NCBI RefSeq assembly: GCF_013822795.1
Contig: NZ_PNLB01000009.1
Coordinates: 1 to 64,000 of the forward strand
From: Phenylobacterium sp.
GTDB taxonomy: Bacteria > Pseudomonadota > Alphaproteobacteria > Caulobacterales > Caulobacteraceae
Reading direction: 5' to 3'
DNA length: 64,000 nucleotides
Both the position numbers and the translations under genes were made by a program. Positions 56,470-64,000 of this stretch are shown here, piece by piece. The notes under the pieces are model-generated. The model had not been told where the DNA came from and did no database searches. It worked only from the letters and a program-made list of their open reading frames with translations. Every line of letters begins with the position of its first letter. The first letter of the stretch is position 1.

Positions 56470-57066
56470 ATGACCGAAGACCCCAAACCTTGGTTCCCGT
56501 TGCGGACGCCGCGGCTGTTGCTGCGCGAGTTTCACGTCGATGACTTCGACGACGTTCATGCCTATGCGGTCGATGATCAGACCGTTCGCTACATGGATTG
56601 GGGACCGAACACGCCCGAGGAGACCCAGAAGTTCCTGGGCGAACACCTCGCTGCCCAGCGGACTTGGCCACGCCAGGCTATCAACCTCGCTGTCGAACTG
56701 ATCGAGGAAGGCAAGGTCATCGGCTCGATCCGCCTTGGCCTGGGCGCGCACGGCGAGGCGGATTTCGGCTACAGCTACGGCAGCCCGTACTGGCGACGCG
56801 GCCTCGGCTACGAAGCGGCGCACGCCCTGGTCGTCACAGCCTTCGAGGTGATCGGTCTACGCCGGATCTGGGCCACTTGCGATGCGCGGAACCTGGGCTC
56901 GTTCGCCATCATGGAAAAGCTGGGCATGCGGCGCGAGGGACGGTTGCGCCAGCATATGCCGGCGCGCGAAGGCGGTTGGCGCGATACGCTCATCTACGGC
57001 TTGTTGGCCGACGAGTGGGGTCTTCAGGCGCGGCGCAGCACCAACGTCGCCCAGGCGTCGCGGTGA
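56470..57066 (+). CDS. GNAT-family acetyltransferase (RimJ/RimL type)
   Basis: 198 residues with GAGAG upstream. Starts [26 protein letters not shown] and contains [63 protein letters not shown], the acetyltransf_3 pattern. The substrate may be a protein N-terminus or small molecule; RimJ identity is not proven. The last 43 nt overlap the convergent prmA gene. Confidence 0.88.
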   Translation: MTEDPKPWFPLRTPRLLLREFHVDDFDDVHAYAVDDQTVRYMDWGPNTPEETQKFLGEHLAAQRTWPRQAINLAVELIEEGKVIGSIRLGLGAHGEADFGYSYGSPYWRRGLGYEAAHALVVTAFEVIGLRRIWATCDARNLGSFAIMEKLGMRREGRLRQHMPAREGGWRDTLIYGLLADEWGLQARRSTNVAQASR

Positions 57067-57890
57067 ATGCGGCGGTGCAGGCGGAAACCCTTCGACAGGT
57101 AGGCCGCCAGCACACGGCGCTCCTGAGTGCGGAGCAGGCCTGAGAGGATCGCAAAGCCGCCGGGCTTCAGCGCGGTCTTGATGTCCTGCGACAGCGCCAC
57201 CAGCGGCGGGGCCAGGATGTTGGCGAACACCAGGTCGTAGGGCGCGGCCTTCGCCACCAGCTGGTGGCCGAGGCCCGAGGCGTGCACGAAGCGGGCGGTC
57301 GACTTGTTGAGCTTGGCGTTCTCGTTCGAGATCCGCACCGACGGTCCGTCGATGTCGGTGCCGACCGCCAGCTTGCTGCCGGTCAGCGCCGCGGCGATGG
57401 CCAGCACGCCGGTGCCGGCGCCGACGTCCAGCACCCTGTCGAAGCGGCGCGACTTGATCAGGTCGTTGTAGGCGATCAGGCAGCCGACCGTCGTGCCATG
57501 GTGGCCGGTGCCGAAGGCCGCGCCGGCTTCGATGCGCAGGTTCACCGCGTTGGTCGGGGCGCGGCCCTTGTCGTGGGCGCCGAACACGAAGAAGCGGCCG
57601 GCGCGCACCGGCGGCAGGCCCGACAGCGCCATGGCCAGCCAGTCGGCGTCGGCCAACTTTTCGACGACCGTCTTCATTTCCGGATAGGCGGCCAGCGCCT
57701 CGACCAGGCCGTCGGCCTCCTCGGTCGTGGTCGGGAAGGCGTCGATCCTCCAGACGTTGCGGTCCTCGTCCTCTTCCAGGATGGAATAGGTCGCCCCTTC
57801 CAACAGCGGATTGGCGTCGATCGCTTCGGCGGCGGCTTCGGCCACGGCGCGCGGGCCGCGGGAGATGATCTGAACGGCGTCTTGGCTCAT
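57024..57890 (-). CDS. prmA: Ribosomal protein L11 methyltransferase PrmA
   Basis: 288 residues. N-terminal substrate-binding domain, then the methyltransferase with [46 protein letters not shown] (SAM site) and [36 protein letters not shown] (NILA-type catalytic loop). These are diagnostic of PrmA, which trimethylates L11. It overlaps the GNAT gene by 43 nt. Confidence 0.93.
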   Translation of the reverse strand: MSQDAVQIISRGPRAVAEAAAEAIDANPLLEGATYSILEEDEDRNVWRIDAFPTTTEEADGLVEALAAYPEMKTVVEKLADADWLAMALSGLPPVRAGRFFVFGAHDKGRAPTNAVNLRIEAGAAFGTGHHGTTVGCLIAYNDLIKSRRFDRVLDVGAGTGVLAIAAALTGSKLAVGTDIDGPSVRISNENAKLNKSTARFVHASGLGHQLVAKAAPYDLVFANILAPPLVALSQDIKTALKPGGFAILSGLLRTQERRVLAAYLSKGFRLHRRIHRDAWATLVLRRA

Positions 57891-58004
57891 GCGCGCCGTT
57901 TAGAGGCTAGGCGCGCGAAAGGCGAGGGGGCATGGCGGGCTCAGTGGTTTCAGTTCAGCGCCCGACCGTGCCATCATGTCGCATCCAGTGACGAGGTTTC
58001 GCCC

Positions 58005-58403
58005 ATGAGCAAGTACAGCCCCCTCTCGGACTTTCTCGCGCAACGCGCCGAGGACGACTGGCGCGCGAGCTTCGCGGAGGTCGAGCTGGTGCTGGGCGCA
58101 TCGCTGCCGAAGGCGGCCAAGCAGCCGGCCTGGTGGATCGGAACCGACAAGCCGCACCAGAAGGCCTGGCTCGACCACGGCTGGCGCGTCTCGGCGGTCG
58201 GCGAGGGCATGGTGTCGCTGAAGCGCACCGTCGCCCACGAGGTGCAGCCGCCGGCGCTGAAGGCCGCGGCCGAGAACGCCTCGACCCAGGCCCATGTGCG
58301 CCAGACGGCCGGCATCGCCGCGATCGTCGGCGGAGCGATCGCGGTCGTGGCCGGCCTGGGCGTGCTGTCGGCGAAGCTGTTGAAGGCGCGCGCGCGGAGC
58401 TAG
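58005..58403 (+). CDS. DUF7662-like protein with a C-terminal membrane helix
   Basis: 132 residues. The N-terminal domain (MSKYSPLSDFLAQRAEDDWRASFAEVELVLGASLPKAAKQPAWWIGTDKPHQKAWLDHGWRVSAV) has the pattern of a small domain often found alone or fused to nuclease-like proteins (DUF7662). The C-terminus holds a predicted helix (TAGIAAIVGGAIAVVAGLGVLSAKLL) ending in basic residues, suggesting anchoring with the domain in the cytoplasm. Function unknown. The stop overlaps the convergent hydrolase stop by 4 nt. Confidence 0.75.
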   Translation: MSKYSPLSDFLAQRAEDDWRASFAEVELVLGASLPKAAKQPAWWIGTDKPHQKAWLDHGWRVSAVGEGMVSLKRTVAHEVQPPALKAAAENASTQAHVRQTAGIAAIVGGAIAVVAGLGVLSAKLLKARARS

Positions 58404-59302
58404 GCCCCGACGCTGGCTTTCTGGGCGGCCTGCTCGATCAGGTCGGTGACCGGCTTCCACAACGCCTTGGGCAGGTTGTGGCCCATGCCCGGAATGATGT
58501 GCAGCTCGGCGCCCGGAATGGTCGCGGCGGTGTCTTCGCCGCCCTGAACCGGCACCAGCGGATCGTCGGCCCCGTGGATCACCACCGTCGGGGCGGTGAT
58601 GCTCGCCAGCGCCTTGCGGCGGTCGCCGCTGGCGACGATCGCGGCCATCTGGCGGGAGGTGCCGACCGGATAGAAGGCGCGCTGATAGTCGGCCAGCAGC
58701 TGGGCGCGCTGTTCGACGTCGTCGACCGGATAGCCGGGGCTGCCGATCACCTTGGCGCTGGCCATGCCGTAGTCGAGGAAGGCTTCGATGTCGGCCTTGG
58801 GATCGGGGGCGACGCCGGTCAGGCGCTTGGAGGCCTCGGCCGTGGCGGGCGGCACGGCGGGGTTGCCGGTCGTAGACATGATCGAGGTCAGGGTCAGCAC
58901 CCGCTCCGGATGCACGGCGGCGACCATCTGGGCGATCATCCCGCCCATCGAGGCGCCGACCACGTGCGCCTTCTTGATGCCGAGCGCGTCCAGCAGGCCG
59001 ACGGCGTCATTGGCCATGTCCGAGACCAGGTAGGGCGCGTTGGGCTTTTCGCCCTTCATCAGCGACGTGTAGAGCGCGGTCATGTCGGCCGGGCCCAGCT
59101 CGTCGTACCTGTGCGACAGGCCGCAGTCTCGGTTGTCATAGGCGACGACGCGGTGACCGCCGGCGGTCAGCAGCTCGATGAAGCCGAGCGGCCAGCGGGT
59201 CATCTGCGCGCCCAGGCCCATGATCAGCAGGATGACGTCGCCGTCGGCCGGGCCGTGGTCCTCGTAATAGAGCGGAATCCCGTTGGCGGTGATCGTCGGC
59301 AT
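58400..59302 (-). CDS. Alpha/beta hydrolase
   Basis: 300 residues from ATG 59302. Starts ITANGIPLYYEDHGPADGDVILLIMGLGAQMTRWPLGF (oxyanion-hole region), then RVVAYDNRDCGLSHRYDE, the nucleophile elbow VVGASMGGMIAQM (GxSxG), TVVIHGADDPLVPV (acid) and IPGMGHNLPKALW (catalytic His). It resembles esterases/lipases of the TesE-like or haloperoxidase-like group. The longer frame upstream of 59302 is the shadow of the helicase gene. Confidence 0.89.
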   Translation of the reverse strand: MPTITANGIPLYYEDHGPADGDVILLIMGLGAQMTRWPLGFIELLTAGGHRVVAYDNRDCGLSHRYDELGPADMTALYTSLMKGEKPNAPYLVSDMANDAVGLLDALGIKKAHVVGASMGGMIAQMVAAVHPERVLTLTSIMSTTGNPAVPPATAEASKRLTGVAPDPKADIEAFLDYGMASAKVIGSPGYPVDDVEQRAQLLADYQRAFYPVGTSRQMAAIVASGDRRKALASITAPTVVIHGADDPLVPVQGGEDTAATIPGAELHIIPGMGHNLPKALWKPVTDLIEQAAQKASVGA

Positions 59303-59373
59303 GGTTGTCGCTCCCTGGCGTTGTTGGGAGCAACCTGAAGCAGGGCAGGGGCGGCGGCAAGGCCGCCCGCGCC

Positions 59374-61728
<2,355 letters not shown>

Positions 61729-61826
61729 CGGAACATATGTAGCACACGGCGCGTGGCGCTTAAGCCCGGAACCGCCACGTCCAGCGTTCGTTCTTCACCT
61801 CGACCATTGCGGCCAGGGAGGTGTTC

Positions 61827-62042
61827 ATGGCCGATCGTTCGAGCGCGAGCACGTTGATCTGGCTGGCGATCCTCATCGGAGCGTTGGTCTTGGGCATCGC
61901 CGCCATCGGCTACGCGGTCATGCGGCGCGAGGCGCAGGCCGAACTGCCCCGGTCGATCGACGTGGACATTAATGTCCCGCGGCCGCCATCCTTGCCCGAC
62001 GCGCCGAAGCTTCCCGACGCCCCCTTGCCGAACCCGAAGTGA
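61827..62042 (+). CDS. Small single-pass membrane protein with proline-rich tail (first of a coupled pair)
   Basis: 71 residues from ATG 61827 with GGGAGG 5 nt upstream. A short polar N-terminus (MADRSSAS) leads to one transmembrane helix (TLIWLAILIGALVLGIAAIGYAVM), then an acidic and proline-rich tail (SIDVDINVPRPPSLPDAPKLPDAPLPNPK) with a PDAP repeat. No domain recognised. It lies 98 nt from the divergent uvrD, and its stop overlaps the next start (GTGA), so both proteins are probably made together. Confidence 0.72.
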   Translation: MADRSSASTLIWLAILIGALVLGIAAIGYAVMRREAQAELPRSIDVDINVPRPPSLPDAPKLPDAPLPNPK

Positions 62043-62248
62043 CCGTGAGCGACGACGACCTGCCTCCGCCCCGCCGTAAGCCCATTCCCTTGTTCCTGTG
62101 GGCCGTGATCGGTTTCCTGCTGGTGCTGGGCTTCATGTTCGCCATGCGCGCGCTCAATCCGCCGTCGATGGGGATGAGCGCGCCACCGCCTGACATCACG
62201 ACGCCTGCGGCGCCTCGGCCGTCACCGCCGAACGCGCCGCTCAGTTAG
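62039..62248 (+). CDS. Small single-pass membrane protein with proline-rich tail (second of a coupled pair)
   Basis: 69 residues from GTG 62039 (GTG 62045 also possible). N-terminus DDDLPPPRRKPIP, one transmembrane helix (LFLWAVIGFLLVLGFMFAMRAL), then a Pro/Ser/Ala-rich tail (PPSMGMSAPPPDITTPAAPRPSPPNAPLS). Same layout as the preceding protein but no close sequence similarity. It overlaps the upstream gene by 4 nt and the convergent ribbon-helix-helix gene by 8 nt. Function unknown. Confidence 0.68.
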   Translation: MTVSDDDLPPPRRKPIPLFLWAVIGFLLVLGFMFAMRALNPPSMGMSAPPPDITTPAAPRPSPPNAPLS

Positions 62249-62453
62249 CGCGAGCGTAGGCGAGGGCGGCTACCCGGCAGGCCGAGGCCAGCGGCCTCTC
62301 GCCCCGGCCTTCGTCGATCTGTGCGATCAGCACAGCCAGGGTGACGCCCTGGCTCGCGGCCATCTCGTCCATCACCGCCCAGAACTCCGGCTCCAGCGCC
62401 ATCGAGGTCGCGTGTCCGGAGAGCAGGATCGAACGTTTCTTCAAGGAAGCCAT
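62241..62453 (-). CDS. Ribbon-helix-helix domain protein (RHH_4 type)
   Basis: 70 residues, entirely one domain: KKRSILLSGHATSMALEPEFWAVMDEMAASQGVTLAVLIAQIDEGRGERPLASACRVAALAYARA. The pattern KRSI-x-L-x-GH-x-TS-x-x-LEPEFW-x-x-L/M followed by LI-x-x-ID-x-x-R is that of the RHH_4 family, small arrest-like proteins widespread in alphaproteobacteria. DNA binding as a dimer is expected but the target is unknown. Opposite strand to its neighbours. Confidence 0.85.
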   Translation of the reverse strand: MASLKKRSILLSGHATSMALEPEFWAVMDEMAASQGVTLAVLIAQIDEGRGERPLASACRVAALAYARAN

Positions 62454-62570
62454 GGGAAGAGTTGTGGCCCAGGCGCCACGTTGCGGCCAAGCATTCCTTT
62501 GTTATCTTGCAAAAAGATGACGCCTGCGTCATTTTCGATCCAAACGTTGTTCGCATTGAAGGCAGTCCCC

Positions 62571-63353
62571 ATGGCCATGACCGCAGACGCTCTCGACGCC
62601 CCCATGCACCGCCAGGCGCCGCCGGTGAATGCTCGCTTGCCCAAGCCCCGCCTGCAGTGGGGCACGGCCCTCAAGGCGCTGCAGCGGCTGCTGAACGACA
62701 AGGAAGACACCGGCCAGGTGTTCGAAATCATGCGAGCGCTCAACGGCACCTCGACCGCTGACTGCTACCAGCGCCTGCTGACCACCAGCCAGGGCGGCCG
62801 CATCGCCTATGAGCGGCAAGAGTTCGCCGATCGTCTGATGGACGACGCCTGGCTCGACTCGCTGCCCGCGGGCAGCGTCGGCGCCGCCTATCGCGAGTTC
62901 ATCCGTTCCGAACAGCTGTCGGCAGAGGGTCTGGCCGAGGTCAGCCGGATCCAGGGCAATGAAGTCGATATCGTGCATCCCTACGCCTGGATGGGCCGCC
63001 GCACCCGCGACGTGCACGACATCTGGCACATCCTGTCGGGCTATCACCGCGATGGCCTGGGCGAGTCCTGCCTGGTGGCGTTCTCATACGCCCAGACCAA
63101 GGGCCTGGGCTGGGCGCTGATCGGGCTGGGCGCGGCCTCGCGTTCGCGCGGCGGCGACTATCCGTACGTGAAGGCGATCTGGCAGGGCTACAAGCGCGGC
63201 AAGGCCGCCGCCTGGCTGCTGGGCGAGGACTACGAGCGCCTGATGGCCGAGCCGCTGGAGGCCGCGCGCAAGCGTCTCGGCATCACTCCGGCCACGATTT
63301 ACGATTCCATCCCGGCGGACGCCCGCGACGCGGCGGTTCCAGCCCGGATGTAA
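62571..63353 (+). CDS. Coq4 family protein (ubiquinone biosynthesis)
   Basis: 260 residues from ATG 62571. The Coq4 zinc motif HDxxHx11E is intact: HDIWHILSGYHRDGLGE. The surrounding segments (AYREFIRSEQLSAEGLAEVSRIQ, HPYAWMGRRTRDVHDIWH, SYAQTKGLGWALIGLGA) match the family. In yeast Coq4 organises the ubiquinone complex and acts in C1 decarboxylation/hydroxylation; the bacterial homologue is presumed to act similarly. It is monocistronic, followed by a palindrome. Confidence 0.9.
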   Translation: MAMTADALDAPMHRQAPPVNARLPKPRLQWGTALKALQRLLNDKEDTGQVFEIMRALNGTSTADCYQRLLTTSQGGRIAYERQEFADRLMDDAWLDSLPAGSVGAAYREFIRSEQLSAEGLAEVSRIQGNEVDIVHPYAWMGRRTRDVHDIWHILSGYHRDGLGESCLVAFSYAQTKGLGWALIGLGAASRSRGGDYPYVKAIWQGYKRGKAAAWLLGEDYERLMAEPLEAARKRLGITPATIYDSIPADARDAAVPARM

Positions 63354-63391
63354 CCAGTCCTGAGCGCCGATCCGGGGGGATGGCGTGCAGG

Positions 63392-63411
63392 CGGCGCTGT
63401 GCACAGCGCCG
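63392..63411. other. Perfect 20-bp palindrome after the Coq4 gene
   Basis: CGGCGCTGTGCACAGCGCCG, centred between the convergent Coq4 and DUF4169 genes. There is no T run on either side. It may act as a bidirectional transcription end or mRNA-stabilising hairpin. Confidence 0.5.
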
Positions 63412-63463
63412 GGCGGGTGGGGGAGTGTCGAGCCTTCCCCACCCACGCCCTTGGCCTAGGGGT

Positions 63464-63646
63464 TCACTCAGGCTTGTCGAGCTTGGCTCCGTCCAGGACC
63501 TGCTCGGCCTTTTGCGTCTCGGCCTTCGTCAGATCCTTGTCGACTTTGGTGCGGCCAAACCTGGCGCGGTTCTCCCGGGCCTGCTCGCGCGCGCGGTCTC
63601 GGTCGCGCGCCTTGCGGGCTTTGTTCAGGTTCACAACGTTGCTCAT
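63464..63646 (-). CDS. DUF4169 family small protein
   Basis: 60 residues from ATG 63646 with GGAGG upstream. Highly charged, helical: SNVVNLNKARKARDRDRAREQARENRARFGRTKVDKDLTKAETQKAEQVLDGAKLDKPE. The NLNKARKA...NR-x-RFGR-x-K core matches DUF4169, a conserved alphaproteobacterial protein of unknown function, usually found near RHH_4 genes; here the RHH_4 gene is about 1 kb away. Confidence 0.85.
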   Translation of the reverse strand: MSNVVNLNKARKARDRDRAREQARENRARFGRTKVDKDLTKAETQKAEQVLDGAKLDKPE

Positions 63647-63862
63647 ACGCCCTCCTGGTCCCTGACCATGAAGCGCTCGAACCCGGGACGGGCCTGCACG
63701 ACTTCCCAAATACGCCTTCGGCCCCGCGAAGTCAGGCCGATGCTGACGCCGGTCTCCGAACCGAACCGCGCGCCAGATCGCCGACGCCCGAAATAACGGC
63801 GTTCTTCCCTGGACGCCTATTCGGAGCTAAGGCGTTGATGTCGGCTAGGATCGGATGACGCC

Positions 63863-64000
63863 GTGGCGGCCAGCATTCTCGATAGACTGATAGAGCGGGT
63901 GCGGGGGTGGCCGGTCCTGACCTGGCCTGCAATCGTCGCGGCGGTCGGCCTGATCGCCACCCTGGCCGGCACCTATATGATGGAGCAGGGCCGCCAGGCG
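63863..64000 (+). CDS. Start of an unidentified membrane protein (cut by the window edge)
   Basis: An open frame from GTG 63863 to the end of the window: VAASILDRLIERVRGWPVLTW, then a hydrophobic helix AIVAAVGLIATLAGTYMM and EQGRQA. A short basic N-terminus followed by a membrane helix suggests an inner-membrane sensor or CHASE-type histidine kinase/cyclase start, but only 46 residues are visible. Identity is open. Confidence 0.4.
   Translation, partial: MAASILDRLIERVRGWPVLTWPAIVAAVGLIATLAGTYMMEQGRQA

Noticed and set aside
63647-63810. Short minus-strand frame upstream of DUF4169 reading GARFGSETGVSIG...RRRIWEVVQARPGFERFMVRDQEGV
   Set aside because: The text looks protein-like and ends exactly at the DUF4169 start, but no ATG, GTG or TTG start is available after the preceding stop except very late; it could be a decayed gene, but this cannot be supported.
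63732-63932. 66-codon minus-strand frame
   Set aside because: No domain, no ribosome site, and it overlaps the more convincing plus-strand start at 63863.

Overview
This window is a GC-rich (roughly two-thirds G+C), densely packed chromosomal segment from an alphaproteobacterium. It is most likely a member of the Caulobacteraceae (Caulobacter or Phenylobacterium type). The support is the complete alphaproteobacterial dcw cluster headed by rnpB and mraZ, a perfect CtrA-type box plus GANTC (CcrM) sites in front of ftsZ, the bamD-recN-ligA order after lpxC, a PEPxxWA-type sorting signal protein, and frequent GTG/TTG starts with 1-, 4- or 8-nt gene overlaps. There are no rRNA or tRNA genes, transposases, phage genes or CRISPR arrays that I can see.

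Bases 1-8000 hold metabolic and respiratory genes. They include the 5' end of a propionyl-CoA carboxylase beta gene with a divergent ScfR/PccR-type regulator and palindromic sites between them. Next come a DUF411 lipoprotein and a cyanide-insensitive-type cytochrome bd oxidase operon (GbsR/MarR regulator - cydA - cydB - DUF2474 small protein). Then follow tRNA-dihydrouridine synthase, a retropepsin-like protease, a DUF1289 protein and a hotdog thioesterase.

Bases 8000-21450 are an accessory metabolic stretch. It has a small secreted protein, a phospholipase D-family enzyme, an EEP-family phosphatase/nuclease and a two-subunit acyl-CoA dehydrogenase of the pimeloyl-CoA dehydrogenase type. It continues with an aldo/keto reductase, a VOC protein, a gamma-carbonic-anhydrase-like protein, an EamA exporter, a peptidoglycan amidase, a GNAT enzyme and an SDR. 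A large imperfect palindromic repeat follows, then a divergent TetR/cytochrome P450 pair with a clear operator.

Bases 21450-52650 are the cell-envelope and division region: rnpB, then mraZ-rsmH-ftsL-ftsI-murE-murF-mraY-murD. An inverted methyltransferase gene comes next, then ftsW-murG-murC-murB plus a histidine phosphatase. After an inverted PEPxxWA-anchored surface protein come an M28 peptidase, ddl-ftsQ-ftsA, and ftsZ with its own cell-cycle-type promoter region. An inverted GNAT gene, lpxC, and bamD-recN-ligA plus an EVE-domain gene complete it. These genes build lipid II, assemble the divisome, and make and insert the outer membrane.

Bases 52650-64000 carry a four-hairpin repeat element, Xaa-Pro aminopeptidase, an MFS transporter, a GIY-YIG protein, GNAT, PrmA, a DUF7662-like membrane protein, an alpha/beta hydrolase and a UvrD-type helicase. 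A translationally coupled pair of tiny single-pass membrane proteins follows, then a ribbon-helix-helix protein, a Coq4 family protein, a DUF4169 protein and the start of an unidentified membrane protein.

No wholly new multi-gene system is obvious. The most interesting leads are the two inverted insertions in the dcw cluster, the secreted M28 peptidase translationally coupled to ddl, the paired tiny membrane proteins near 62 kb, the two palindromic repeat elements, and several clear operator-like palindromes next to their probable regulators.
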